A stretch of DNA of 64,000 nucleotides from positions 62,001 through 126,000 of the forward strand of contig NZ_LDPO01000011.1 of the NCBI RefSeq assembly GCF_001021505.1. Reading direction: 5' to 3'. Below the pieces are notes generated by a model, which saw nothing but the letters and a program-made list of their open reading frames with translations, ran no database searches and was not told where the DNA came from. Below are positions 44,462 to 53,119 of this stretch, one piece after another. The position numbers and the translations under genes were made by a program. Origin of the DNA: Mycolicibacter heraklionensis. GTDB taxonomy: Bacteria > Actinomycetota > Actinomycetes > Mycobacteriales > Mycobacteriaceae. Each line of letters begins with the position of its first letter. Positions within the stretch are counted from its first letter, which is position 1.

Positions 44462-45642
44462 GGGATTCGCTGATCGACCGGGTCCGGGAGCGGCTGGCGT
44501 CGGAGTCCGGGGGATCGTCAGAGCTGCGCCCACAGACGGTGGCCGCCGCGATCCGGGCCGAATCCGGCGGGGTGCTCGGCGATACCGAGATGCTGTCGAG
44601 CCTGCGGGTCCTGCAGACCGAACTGACCGGCGCCGGGGTGCTGGAACCACTGTTGTGCGCGTCGGGCACCACCGACGTGCTGGTCACGGCCCCCGATGCG
44701 GTGTGGGTTGACGACGGGGCGGGCTTGCGGCGCACCGAGATTCGGTTCGCCGATGAAGCGGCTGTGCGTCGGCTGGCTCAACGCCTGGCGGTGGCTGCGG
44801 GCCGTCGACTCGACGACGCCCAGCCCTGGGTCGACGGGCAGTTGCACGGCTTCAACGTCGGAGGCACCGGTGAGTTCACCGTGCGCCTGCACGCGATCCT
44901 GCCGCCCGTTGCGGCCGACGGGACGTGCCTGTCGCTGCGGGTCCTGCGCCCGGCCACCCAAGACCTCGCCGCACTGACGGCCACGGGCGCCATCGCGCCG
45001 GCCGCGGCGGCCCTGCTGGCCGACATCATCGCCGCTCGGCTGGCGTTTCTGGTCTCCGGCGGCACCGGCGCCGGCAAGACAACCGTGCTGGCCGCCCTGC
45101 TCGGCGCGGTCGGCGAAGGCGAGCGGGTGGTCTGCGTCGAGGACGCCCCCGAATTGCAGCCCCGCCACCCGCATCTGGTCAGGCTGGTGGCGCGCGCGGC
45201 CAACGTCGAAGGCGCCGGCGAGGTGGGGTTGCGCGAGCTGGTCCGGCAGGCGCTGCGGATGCGGCCGGATCGGTTGGTGGTCGGTGAGGTCCGGGGCGCC
45301 GAAGTGGTCGACCTGCTTGCCGCATTGAACACCGGCCATGACGGGGGCGCGGGAACCGTACACGCCAACAGCCCGGCCGAAGTCCCGGCCCGCCTGGAAG
45401 CGCTTGCCGCACTGGGTGGTCTGGACCGCGCGGGCCTGCACAGCCAGCTGGCGGCGGCCGTCCAGGTGCTGGTGCACGTCGCGCGAGACCGCGACGGCAA
45501 ACGCCGGCTCACCGACATCTCGATGCTGCGCCGCACCGCCGCGGGCCAGGTGCAGGCCGCGCCGGTGTGGCAGGCCGGGCGTGGACTGACCGACCAGGCC
45601 GTCGAATTCCGTGCCCTGCTGCGCGATCGGATGGCCGCGTGA
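44458..45642 (+). CDS. tadA: TadA/CpaF-type secretion ATPase (Rv3659c-like)
   Basis: 394 residues. VirB11/TadA ATPase: Walker A LVSGGTGAGKTTVLAALLG, Asp box RVVCVEDAPEL, Walker B RMRPDRLVVGEVRGAEVVDLL and His box GTVHANSPAEVPARLEALA. It powers assembly of Flp-type pili or a related secretion complex. ATG 44458 overlaps the ssd stop, and its own stop overlaps the tadB GTG by 4 bp. Confidence 0.93.
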   Translation: MRDSLIDRVRERLASESGGSSELRPQTVAAAIRAESGGVLGDTEMLSSLRVLQTELTGAGVLEPLLCASGTTDVLVTAPDAVWVDDGAGLRRTEIRFADEAAVRRLAQRLAVAAGRRLDDAQPWVDGQLHGFNVGGTGEFTVRLHAILPPVAADGTCLSLRVLRPATQDLAALTATGAIAPAAAALLADIIAARLAFLVSGGTGAGKTTVLAALLGAVGEGERVVCVEDAPELQPRHPHLVRLVARAANVEGAGEVGLRELVRQALRMRPDRLVVGEVRGAEVVDLLAALNTGHDGGAGTVHANSPAEVPARLEALAALGGLDRAGLHSQLAAAVQVLVHVARDRDGKRRLTDISMLRRTAAGQVQAAPVWQAGRGLTDQAVEFRALLRDRMAA

Positions 45643-46445
45643 GCGGCCCGGTGGCCGCCGCACTGGCCTTGGCTGCGGCGGCGCTGCTCGGTGTTTCGCC
45701 GCGCCGCCGCATCGCACCGAACGGTCGCGCTCCTGGCGGCCGGGCCGCCCGGCGGGCCGGCGGGTGGAGCCTCATCGGCACGGTGACCGGCGCCGCTGTA
45801 CTGGCCGCGCTGGCCCTGCCGCTCAGCACGTGGCTGGCCGGAGTCCTGTTGGGGGCCACTGCCGCCCTGCGTCACCGCCGTGGCCTGCGCCGCCGCCGGG
45901 CCGTCGCGGAATCGCGCGCCTTGGAGACTGCCTTGGATGCCCTGGCTGGTGAGCTGCGCGTCGGAGCGCATCCGGTGCGGGCATTCGCCATTGCGGCCGC
46001 AGAATCCCACCATCCCGCGGTGGCCGCCGGTCTGGGCGGCGTCGCCGCCCGGGCCCGGCTTGGGGCCGACGTCGCGACCGGCCTGCGTGATGCGGCCGCA
46101 TCCTCGGCGCTGCCCTCGCAGTGGGAGCGGCTCGCCGCCTACTGGCAACTCGGCGGACAGCACGGCGTGGCGATCGCCACCCTGATGCACGCCGCGCAAC
46201 GCGATATCACTGCCCGGCAAAGGTTCTCGGCGCGGGCCGAAGCGGGCATGGCCGGCGCCCGCGCCTCGGCGACGCTCCTGGCCGGTCTGCCGCTGCTCGG
46301 TGTGCTGCTGGGTCAGTTGATCGGAGCCCGCCCGGTCGCCTTTCTCCTCGGCGGAGCGGGTGGGGTGCTGGCGTTGATCGGGGTGGGCCTGGTCTGCGTC
46401 GGGCTGCTGTGGTCGGACCGGATCACCGCGCAGGCGGTCACATGA
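45639..46445 (+). CDS. tadB: TadB-like inner-membrane protein (Rv3658c-like)
   Basis: 268 residues from GTG 45639. N-terminal membrane helices (VAAALALAAAALLGVS, LIGTVTGAAVLAALALPLST), a T2SS-F type cytoplasmic domain (ALDALAGELRVGAHPVRAFA, AAYWQLGGQHGVAIATLM) and C-terminal helices (ATLLAGLPLLGVLLGQLIGA). It is the platform protein of the Tad machine together with the next gene. Overlaps both neighbours by 4 bp. Confidence 0.9.
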   Translation: MSGPVAAALALAAAALLGVSPRRRIAPNGRAPGGRAARRAGGWSLIGTVTGAAVLAALALPLSTWLAGVLLGATAALRHRRGLRRRRAVAESRALETALDALAGELRVGAHPVRAFAIAAAESHHPAVAAGLGGVAARARLGADVATGLRDAAASSALPSQWERLAAYWQLGGQHGVAIATLMHAAQRDITARQRFSARAEAGMAGARASATLLAGLPLLGVLLGQLIGARPVAFLLGGAGGVLALIGVGLVCVGLLWSDRITAQAVT

Positions 46446-47032
46446 CCGCCGCCGCGATCTTGCTGGCTGCGGCACTGCTTGCCGCCGCCGGACCGGCGAC
46501 GGTGCGGACGCGGGCCGGGCTGCCCCGGCCCAACCATCCGCCGCCCCGCCGGGCAGTGCCGGGCACCGACGCGCTGGCGGTGGCCGCCGACCTGGACGTG
46601 TTCGCGCTCTGCTTGACCGCGGGGATGTCTGTCTCCGGTGCGGCCGCGGCCACCGCCCGGCACGCGCCGCCGCACTTGGCCGGGGCCTTGCGCCGCGGCG
46701 CCGACCTGCTGGCGCTGGGTGCCGAACCGGGCGTCGCCTGGTCGGCGCCGAGCGGTCCGGCTGCCAGGGCACTCGACCCGACCACCACCGCGGTGCTGCG
46801 CCTGGCGAGACGGTCGGGGTCCTCCGGTGCCGCGCTGGCCGTCGGGCTCGGCGAACTGGCCGCACAGTGCCGCGACGAGGCCGCGCATACGGCCACCGCC
46901 GCTGCGGAGCGGGCCGGAGTGCTGATCGCCGGGCCGCTCGGACTGTGCTTCCTGCCCGCATTCGTGTGCCTGGGCATCGTGCCGGTGGTGGCCGGGCTGG
47001 CCGGCGACGTGTTGCGGTCGGGGCTGCTGTGA
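46442..47032 (+). CDS. tadC: TadC-like inner-membrane protein (Rv3657c-like)
   Basis: 196 residues from ATG 46442. Leading helix (AAILLAAALLAAAGPATV), a short T2SS-F domain (ADLDVFALCLTAGMSVSGAA, RLARRSGSSGAALAVGLGEL) and closing helices (ERAGVLIAGPLGLCFLPAFVCL, GIVPVVAGLAGDVL). Shorter than proteobacterial TadC, as usual in actinobacteria. Pairs with TadB. A 64-bp gap separates it from the pilin-like gene. Confidence 0.88.
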   Translation: MTAAAILLAAALLAAAGPATVRTRAGLPRPNHPPPRRAVPGTDALAVAADLDVFALCLTAGMSVSGAAAATARHAPPHLAGALRRGADLLALGAEPGVAWSAPSGPAARALDPTTTAVLRLARRSGSSGAALAVGLGELAAQCRDEAAHTATAAAERAGVLIAGPLGLCFLPAFVCLGIVPVVAGLAGDVLRSGLL

Positions 47033-47096
47033 TTCGGGAAATGCTTCGCGGACACGCCGCGAGAGTCGAAGAAAAGTACGGCTGAAGGAGGCGCTT

Positions 47097-47318
47097 GTGA
47101 AAACGCGGGCATTAAAGGCACGCAATATGTTTCGTGTCATCTCGCTGAAGATGGTGCTGCTGGCATCCGATGAGTCCGGGATGTCCACGGTGGAATACGC
47201 AATCGGGACGATCGCTGCCGCAGCCTTCGGCGCGATCCTCTACACCGTGGTCACCGGTGACTCGATCGTGTCGGCACTGAATCGCGTCATCGGGCGAGCG
47301 CTGAACACCAAGGTCTGA
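47097..47318 (+). CDS. Flp pilin-like DUF4244 protein (Rv3656c-like)
   Basis: 73 residues from GTG 47097, with GGAGG 6 bases upstream. The prepilin site is G/MSTVEYAIG, with Glu at +5 and Tyr at +6 as in Flp pilins, followed by one hydrophobic helix (TIAAAAFGAILYTVVTG) and a short tail. A basic cytoplasmic leader (MKTRALKARN) precedes. This is the major pilin candidate of the tad locus. No prepilin peptidase gene is in the cluster, so one elsewhere must cleave it. Confidence 0.9.
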   Translation: MKTRALKARNMFRVISLKMVLLASDESGMSTVEYAIGTIAAAAFGAILYTVVTGDSIVSALNRVIGRALNTKV

Positions 47319-47324
47319 CGGGTC

Positions 47325-47672
47325 GTGACCGGCCGTGCGCGCTTTGTCGAAGATGCCGGCGCCAGCACAGTCGAGGCAGCGTTCGCGCTGGCGGCCCTGG
47401 TCTCGGTGCTGGTGCTGTGCCTGGCCGGGATCAGCGCGGTGTCCGCCCAGATCCGCTGCGTCGACGCCGCCCGGGAAGCCGCCCGGCTGGCGGCGCGCGG
47501 AGACGTCCCAGCGGCCACCGCGGTGGTGCGACGGCTCGCGCCGGCCGGTGCGACGGTCCGGCTGCGCTCCGAGGGTGACGTGGTGGTTGCCCGCGTCAGC
47601 GCCCGACCGGTTCTGTTGCCCGGCTTGGCGATTGCCGCCGAAGCGGTCGCGGCGGCCGAGCCGTCGCAGTGA
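47325..47672 (+). CDS. TadE-like minor pseudopilin (Rv3655c-like)
   Basis: 115 residues from GTG 47325, 6 bp after the pilin stop. The prepilin-like site is G/ASTVEAAFA with Glu at +5, then a long hydrophobic helix (LAALVSVLVLCLAGISAVS) and a periplasmic AREAARLAARG domain typical of TadE proteins. The two cysteines are in the helix and just after it. Its end overlaps the next gene if the upstream TTG start is used there. Confidence 0.87.
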   Translation: MTGRARFVEDAGASTVEAAFALAALVSVLVLCLAGISAVSAQIRCVDAAREAARLAARGDVPAATAVVRRLAPAGATVRLRSEGDVVVARVSARPVLLPGLAIAAEAVAAAEPSQ

Positions 47673-48000
47673 GGCCGGCGGGGCCACCGTGGCCGCCGCC
47701 GCGATGGTCGCGGTGCTGCTGAGCGTCACCGGTGGCGGCTTCGTGCTCGGTGCCGCGGTCATCGCCCGACACCGTGCCCAGGCCATCGCCGACCTGGCGG
47801 CGTTGGGCGGTGCGGGCCGGGTTCCCGCCGGGCCCGCTACCGCCTGCGCTCAAGCCACGATGCTGGGCTCGCGGATGCACGCCGGTGAAATGACTTGCAC
47901 CGTCGACGGACTCGATGTGGTGATCACCGTCGCGATGCCGGTGCCCGGCTGGCGGCTAAGCCCCGCCCGGGCGACGGCGCGCGCCGGGCCGGTCGGCTAG
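47632..48000 (+). CDS. TadE-like / Rv3654c-family exported protein
   Basis: 122 residues from TTG 47632, a start I prefer because it keeps the family segment EAGGATVAAAAMVAVLLS, preceded by an Arg-rich leader; GTG 47689 would remove the EAGGA part. One helix follows (VAVLLSVTGGGFVLGAAVI), then ARHRAQAIADLAALGGAGRV, a Cys pair (ACAQATMLG, MTCTVDG) and a C-terminal VVITVAMPVP. M. tuberculosis Rv3654c/Rv3655c were reported as secreted effectors blocking macrophage apoptosis, which I recall but cannot verify. It converges on the next gene, stops overlapping. Confidence 0.7.
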   Translation: MPPKRSRRPSRRSEAGGATVAAAAMVAVLLSVTGGGFVLGAAVIARHRAQAIADLAALGGAGRVPAGPATACAQATMLGSRMHAGEMTCTVDGLDVVITVAMPVPGWRLSPARATARAGPVG

Positions 48001-49034
48001 GGGGCTTCGGTTGTGGCGCTCAAACCAGCGTCGGCGAGTTCGGCATCGGTGGGCAGGCGCAGCGCGACCAGCCCGGCCACGGTGCCTTCTTCGAGTTCCA
48101 CCTTGTTGACCGTCACGTGGACCGGCGCCCAACCGCCGTCCATCTGACGCAGCCGCAGCACCCCGCTCGCCGGGGCCTGGGAGCGGGCCAGGTCGTCTTC
48201 CATCCGGGCGATCTGCACCTGGTCGTCGGGATGGACCCGCGCTACGTCCGCCGGACTGCGCCAGTCGTAGAACGGGCACGGCTCATCCAGCCACTTCAGC
48301 AACCGCCGGTTGGCCAGATCGACCATGGCCCGGTGCACGCCAGGCTGGGCCAGTGCCCGCAGGATCTGCTGCGCCAGAAAGTCGGGGCGCTGCACTGCGC
48401 CGTCGAACTGGCCCCGCCAGTTCATCCCGCGCGTCACCAAGTGCTCACGTCCGCCGGGAACCGTCTCGCGAGCCGTGCGGACCACGAAGCCCATCCGAAC
48501 GGGCTCGCCGTTGAAATCGGTGACATCCCAGGTGCTGCAGATCGTCTGCCCGGGTTCGGCCCGGATCGCCAGAGCCAACACCTTGTTCTCATTGGGGCTG
48601 AACTCGCGGGCGGGCAGCTCTTCGACGAACGCCCGGTCGTGGGTGGCCTCCACCTCGGGGTCTTTGCCGCTGTTGGCCAGCGACTCCCTGGTGTCGGTGG
48701 CCACTCCCAGGGTCAGGTCCCACTTCAGCGGGCCCGGGATGGGCCGTTCCGGTGGTTCCATGTCGGCCGGCCCGGTCCACACATGCACGCCGTGCACCCG
48801 GCCGTCGGACATCACCACGGGTTCGGTGCGGATCACCCGATCGCGGCGTGCGGTGATGCTGGCCAGGCTTTGGCCGGTCCGCACCGCTTCGGCGATCGCG
48901 GTCTGAATCGCCGCCAGGTGGGGGCTGCGTCGCAGGAACTGGGTGATCGGCACCAGGTTCTTCAGCTGACGGCCCTGCGCGACGACTGCCGGTTCACCCC
49001 CGAGGGTCTCCACCAGTAGCCAATCGTGCGCCAT
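47997..49034 (-). CDS. PAS/GAF-like conserved mycobacterial protein (Rv3651-like)
   Basis: 345 residues starting MAHDWLLVETLGGEPAVVAQ. It has no membrane helix. Segments such as DWRSPADVARVHPDDQVQI and GVLRLRQMDGGWAPVHVTVNKVEL are PAS-domain-like, and the N-terminal half is GAF/sensor-like (RDRVIRTEPVVMSDGRVHG). M. tuberculosis Rv3651 has a structure reported as a multi-domain PAS-like fold; its ligand is unknown. It lies alone between the tad cluster and the helicase. Confidence 0.82.
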   Translation of the reverse strand: MAHDWLLVETLGGEPAVVAQGRQLKNLVPITQFLRRSPHLAAIQTAIAEAVRTGQSLASITARRDRVIRTEPVVMSDGRVHGVHVWTGPADMEPPERPIPGPLKWDLTLGVATDTRESLANSGKDPEVEATHDRAFVEELPAREFSPNENKVLALAIRAEPGQTICSTWDVTDFNGEPVRMGFVVRTARETVPGGREHLVTRGMNWRGQFDGAVQRPDFLAQQILRALAQPGVHRAMVDLANRRLLKWLDEPCPFYDWRSPADVARVHPDDQVQIARMEDDLARSQAPASGVLRLRQMDGGWAPVHVTVNKVELEEGTVAGLVALRLPTDAELADAGLSATTEAP

Positions 49035-49340
49035 AATTCGCCGATATTACGTCTGCTGCCCTTCTACCAGCGTCAACAGCGAACTATTTCCCGGATTTGA
49101 CGCCGGTTTCCCCCAGCACGGCATCCTGCCAAGTTGCGAAGGATCCGGTGTAGCCGGTAACTTACGGCCGCATCCGGTCATGTATCGGGTTGGGAGCGGA
49201 TCGCATTTCTCGACCGTTCGTCTTACTGTCCCGTGTGTTTTCTGCGTGGTGACGCCTGTCGCTGCGACGCAGCTGCCGGGGTAAGGGCTCGGGGGAGTCG
49301 GCCGTTCGGGGGGTCGGCCGACTCCCGCAGTCCCGATCGC
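49035..49340. other. Intergenic region with strong hairpin
   Basis: 306 bp between the PAS-like gene and the end of the helicase gene. It holds a near-perfect hairpin (49293-49326). M. tuberculosis has a PE gene (PE33) here by my recollection; no PE-like frame is present in this window. Confidence 0.5.
49293..49326. terminator. 12-bp perfect stem-loop
   Basis: GGGAGTCGGCCG (49293-49304) and CGGCCGACTCCC (49315-49326), perfect 12-bp stem with a 10-nt loop, 15 bp after the end of the helicase gene on the minus strand. No U-run follows, so it may be a tail-less mycobacterial terminator. Confidence 0.55.
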
Positions 49341-51692
49341 CTAGTGCGTGCCGTCGAGCTTGCCGAGCACCAGTCGCAGCACCCGCACCGCGCCGTCCTT
49401 GTCCAACGGGTCATTGCCATTGCCACACTTGGGTGATTGCACGCACGAGGGGCAGCCGTGCGGGCATTCGCAGGATTCGATCGTCTCCGCCGTCGCCGTC
49501 AGCCAGGTGGCCGCCGCGCGGTATCCGCGCTCGGCGAAGCCGGCACCGCCAGGATGGCCGTCGTAAACAAAGACACTGGGCAGGCTGCCCAGCTTTTCCG
49601 GACCGACCGCGGTGGACAGGCCGCCGATGTCGCCGCGATCGCAGCTGGCCACCAGCGGCAGCAGCCCGATCGCCGCATGCTCGGCGGCGTGCAACGCCCC
49701 CGGTATCGCCGTTTCGGCCACTCCGCAGTCGGCCAGCGCCTCGGCGGTGACGGTGTAGACCACCGCCGTGGTGGGCAGTGTCGCCGGTGGAACGTCCAGG
49801 TCGATGAAGTCCAGCACCTCCCCGGTCGGCAGCCGCCGCAGATAGCCGACGATCTGACGGGTCACCGTCACCGGCACCAGGCCGAGACTGACCGGACCGA
49901 ACCAGGCGCGTTCGCCGGCTCCGGTCACGTCGATGTCGGTTATCTCGCGTGCGAACGTCGTGTAGCCGGGATCCTCGGCGTGTACGAACGCGATCTGGCG
50001 CTCGGTGTCCAGCGAATCGACCACATAACTCTCGCCCTGATGCAAATACACCGCCCCGGTGTGCACCGTGGCCGGCGCCCGCCCAGCGTCGACACTGCCC
50101 AGCAGCCGGCCGGTGCCGGCTTCGACGATCGCCACTTGCCCACCGGCGGACCCGCGGATTTCCACGGTTGCGTGCGGGTCGAGGCCGGGCGCCGGGAAGT
50201 ACTTCTCGGACCGCCGACGCAACAACCCGTCCTCGACCAGGGCGTCGGCCACCTGCTCGGCGCCCAACTGCGCCACTTCAGCGACGGTCAGCGGCAGTTC
50301 GGCGGCCGCGCACAGCAGCTGCGGTCCCAGCACGTAAGGGTTTGCCGGGTCGATCACCACCTGCTCGATCGGCTTGTCCAGCAGCGCCGCGGGGTGATGC
50401 ACCAGGTAGGTGTCCAGCGGGTCGTCGCGAGCGACCAGCACGATCAGCGCCGTCTGTCCCCGCCGCCCGGACCGGCCGGCCTGCTGCCAGAACGAGGTCA
50501 CGGTGCCGGGGAAGCCCGCGATCACCACCGCGTCCAGCCCGGCGATGTCCACGCCGAGCTCCAGGGCGTTGGTGGTGGCCAGGCCATACAGCTCACCGTC
50601 GGCCAGCGCGCGCTCCAAGGCGCGGCGATCCTCGGCCAGATATCCGGCCCGGTAGGAGGCGACCTTGTCGACCAGCGCCGGGGCGACCGATTCCAGCCGG
50701 GTGCGGGCAGCCAGCGCGGTGAGTTCCGCGCCCCGGCGCGAGCGCACAAAGGTCAGGGTGCGAGCCCCCTCGGCGATCAGGTCGGCCATCACCCGGGCCG
50801 CCTCGGTGCCGGCGGCACGGCGTACCGGCGCGCCGTTCTCACCGGTCACATCGGTGCGCAGCGCCGGCTCCCACAGGGCCACCGTCCGGGCCCCGTGCGG
50901 CGAGCCGTCCTCGGTGACCTCCGCGACGGGCTGGCCGATCAGCGCTGAGGCGCTGGCGCCCGGCAATGCGGTGGTGGCGCTGGCGAAGATCACGGTGGGT
51001 CCGGCCGGCGCCCCCGGTGCGGAGTAACGCGCACACAACCGCAGCAGCCGTCGCAGCACCATCGCGACGTGCGAGCCGAAGATCCCCCGGTAGTAGTGGC
51101 ATTCGTCGACGATCACGAAGCGCAGCCCGCGCAGGAACGCCGCCCAGCGGGCGTGGTTGCGCAGCAGCGACAGGTGGATCATGTCCGGGTTGGAGAACAC
51201 CCAGCGGGACTGTTCCCGGGCGAACCGGCGGATCTCGGCGGCGCTGTCGCCGTCGTGGGCGGTGGGTGCGACGGCTCCGGCTGCGCCACCCAGTCGTGGC
51301 ACCGCCGCGGTCAGCGTGTGCGCCGCGCGCAGCTGATCGTGCCCCAGCGCCTTCGTCGGCGACAGATAGAGCACCCGGGCACGGGGATCGGTCACCAGTG
51401 CCTGCAGCACTGGGAGTTGGTAGGCCAGCGATTTCCCCGACGCCGTACCGGTGCTGATCACCACGTGACGCCCGGCGTGCGCAAGTTCGGCGGCGGCCAG
51501 CTGATGCGACCACGGTGCCTCGACCCCGCGTCCGGTGAAGGCGCTGATCACGTCGGGCTCGGCCCAGTCCGGCCAGGCGCCCGCTTGGCCCGCGGACGCC
51601 GGCAGATCGGCGACATGACGCAGCGGATCTTCACCGGCCTCGACCCCGGCGAGCGCGGCGGCCAGCAATTCACCGCCGAAATTCGCCGTCAT
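49341..51692 (-). CDS. DEAD/DEAH helicase with DUF1998, MrfA (YprA)-like
   Basis: 783 residues. N-terminal DEAD-type helicase: Walker A TGTASGKSLAYQLPVLQAL, DECH motif FVIVDECHYYRG, SAT motif FASATTALPG; then a helicase C domain (GLATTNALELGVDIAGLDAVV, QQAGRSGRRGQTAL). The C-terminal DUF1998 domain holds four cysteines in CPHGCPSCVQSPKCGNGND, a zinc site. Bacillus MrfA of this type repairs mitomycin damage. Corresponds to Rv3649. It is divergent from cspA, with a 369-bp gap. Confidence 0.9.
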   Translation of the reverse strand: MTANFGGELLAAALAGVEAGEDPLRHVADLPASAGQAGAWPDWAEPDVISAFTGRGVEAPWSHQLAAAELAHAGRHVVISTGTASGKSLAYQLPVLQALVTDPRARVLYLSPTKALGHDQLRAAHTLTAAVPRLGGAAGAVAPTAHDGDSAAEIRRFAREQSRWVFSNPDMIHLSLLRNHARWAAFLRGLRFVIVDECHYYRGIFGSHVAMVLRRLLRLCARYSAPGAPAGPTVIFASATTALPGASASALIGQPVAEVTEDGSPHGARTVALWEPALRTDVTGENGAPVRRAAGTEAARVMADLIAEGARTLTFVRSRRGAELTALAARTRLESVAPALVDKVASYRAGYLAEDRRALERALADGELYGLATTNALELGVDIAGLDAVVIAGFPGTVTSFWQQAGRSGRRGQTALIVLVARDDPLDTYLVHHPAALLDKPIEQVVIDPANPYVLGPQLLCAAAELPLTVAEVAQLGAEQVADALVEDGLLRRRSEKYFPAPGLDPHATVEIRGSAGGQVAIVEAGTGRLLGSVDAGRAPATVHTGAVYLHQGESYVVDSLDTERQIAFVHAEDPGYTTFAREITDIDVTGAGERAWFGPVSLGLVPVTVTRQIVGYLRRLPTGEVLDFIDLDVPPATLPTTAVVYTVTAEALADCGVAETAIPGALHAAEHAAIGLLPLVASCDRGDIGGLSTAVGPEKLGSLPSVFVYDGHPGGAGFAERGYRAAATWLTATAETIESCECPHGCPSCVQSPKCGNGNDPLDKDGAVRVLRLVLGKLDGTH

Positions 51693-52061
51693 GGTCCCAT
51701 CCTCAATTGCGTGGTTTATGCGGCGGTCCCAGCTTCGCCTCTCCTACGTCGAGTCTCGCTGAACCGCCGGCCTCGAATGTCCGCCGCCGTATTGTTCACC
51801 CTTCGGCCGAGATTTCGGCACCGCAGTCTGTCCTCAACGCAACGAACATGGTTGACTGATGGGCGGTCGTAGCTTCTGTGTTCGTGTTAAGCCTTCGCAG
51901 GATCTGTGGTTGCGGCCGCAGTGCCCGCGGGGGAGCGTCGGTGTCAGCACCGACCGTCCGCCAGGGTACGGCGGCCGGAACAGGCCCGGGGCAGCGAAAA
52001 TCGGTGCCCCGAACAACGGTGCGCACCGCACCGGGCAAGAAGAGTAAGGAAAGATCGACAA
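51693..52061. other. Long cspA upstream region
   Basis: 369 bp between the helicase start and cspA. A long 5' leader, as in cold-shock genes, is possible. TTGACT at 51853-51858 is a candidate -35, but I see no matching -10 at the right distance. No real coding frame. Confidence 0.4.
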
Positions 52062-52265
52062 ATGCCACAGGGAACTGTGAAGTGGTTCAACGCAGAAAAG
52101 GGCTTCGGCTTCATCGCGCCTGAAGACGGGTCGGCGGACGTGTTTGTCCACTACACGGAAATCCAAGGGTCCGGCTTTCGCACCCTCGAGGAAAACCAGC
52201 GGGTGGAGTTCGAGGTCGGGCAGAGCCCCAAGGGCCCCCAGGCCACGGGCGTCCGCGCCGTCTGA
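52062..52265 (+). CDS. cspA: Cold-shock protein A
   Basis: 67 residues, the usual size. RNP1 is KGFGFIAP and RNP2 is DVFVHYTEI, the aromatic patches that bind single-stranded RNA and DNA. It acts as an RNA chaperone preventing inhibitory mRNA structure. AAGGAAAG lies upstream of the ATG. A strong terminator follows the stop (52284-52332). Corresponds to Rv3648c. Confidence 0.96.
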   Translation: MPQGTVKWFNAEKGFGFIAPEDGSADVFVHYTEIQGSGFRTLEENQRVEFEVGQSPKGPQATGVRAV

Positions 52266-52283
52266 GCAACGGAATTTGACGTC

Positions 52284-52332
52284 ACCCCCCGGGCAGCTCC
52301 CGCCAACGGAGCTAAGCCGGGGGGTTTCGTTT
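52284..52332 (+). terminator. Rho-independent terminator of cspA
   Basis: ACCCCCCGG pairs with CCGGGGGGT, with an inner GCTCC/GGAGC, followed by TTTCGTTTCG. It starts 19 bp after the cspA stop. Confidence 0.8.
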
Positions 52333-52391
52333 CGGGCGGCTAAGACCGCCCCGGATGCCGCCGGATGGTGGACCGGCTTACTGTCGGTGAC

Positions 52392-53003
52392 GTGAGCCAG
52401 CTTTCCTTCTTTTCGGCAGAGTCGGTGCCGCCCAGCGTCGCCGACCTCACCGGGGTGCTGGCTGGCCCGGGACAGATTGTCATGGTGGGCGATGGCGCGC
52501 GGCTGTCGGTCGTGGTCGACGCCCAATGGCGGGCTGTGGCGCTGGCCGAGCTGATCGGCCAGGCCGGTCTGCTGTCGGAGGTCACCCGCACCGAGGAAGA
52601 CACCCCGTTGGTCCGGACCGCGGTCGACGCGCGCTTGCGTGGGCTGGCCCAGGCGTGGACCCGCGGAGCGGTGAAGACCGTGCCACCGCAATGGCTGCCG
52701 GGTCCGCGTGAACTGCGGGCGTGGACGCTGGCGGCGGGCACCGCCGAAGGCGACCAATACCTGCTCGGGCTCGATCCGCACGCGCCGGACACCTTCGCGC
52801 CGCTGGCCTCGGCCATGATGCGGGTGGGCATCGCGCCCACCCTGATCGGCACCCGCGGGGGCCATCCGGCGCTGCGGATCACCGGCCGCCGCAGGTTGTC
52901 GCGGCTGGTCGAAAACGTCGGGGAATCACCCGCGGACCCCGAGGCGTTGAGTCAATGGCCGCGTGTCGTAGCCACGATCCCGGGCCACGGCGACGGGCTT
53001 TGA
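52392..53003 (+). CDS. Conserved hypothetical protein (Rv3647c-like)
   Basis: 203 residues from GTG 52392 (MSQLSFFSAESVPPSVADLT); the frame opens nine codons earlier at ATG 52365... GTG... without clear support. VMVGDGARLSVVVDAQWRAVAL, TRTEEDTPLVRTAVDARLRGL and TRGAVKTVPPQWLPGPRELR precede a C-terminal RGGHPALRITGRRRLSRLVE. No signal peptide, helix or known catalytic motif. It is a conserved actinobacterial neighbour of topA. Function unknown. Confidence 0.78.
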   Translation: MSQLSFFSAESVPPSVADLTGVLAGPGQIVMVGDGARLSVVVDAQWRAVALAELIGQAGLLSEVTRTEEDTPLVRTAVDARLRGLAQAWTRGAVKTVPPQWLPGPRELRAWTLAAGTAEGDQYLLGLDPHAPDTFAPLASAMMRVGIAPTLIGTRGGHPALRITGRRRLSRLVENVGESPADPEALSQWPRVVATIPGHGDGL

Positions 53004-53119
53004 GAGAATGCACTGCTGAGCGCCGGTTTGCGTCGGCACGGTCGTGAGTGCGAGATTGTCAGTTGTCCACCGGCGGCGCGGCCTGCCGGTGCGGACAGAA
53101 GTGGAGTGGTAAGCGCAAG

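Noticed and set aside
44778..46961. 727-codon minus-strand frame across the tad genes
   Set aside because: Antisense to TadA-TadC, which have full motifs; GC-rich shadow frame.
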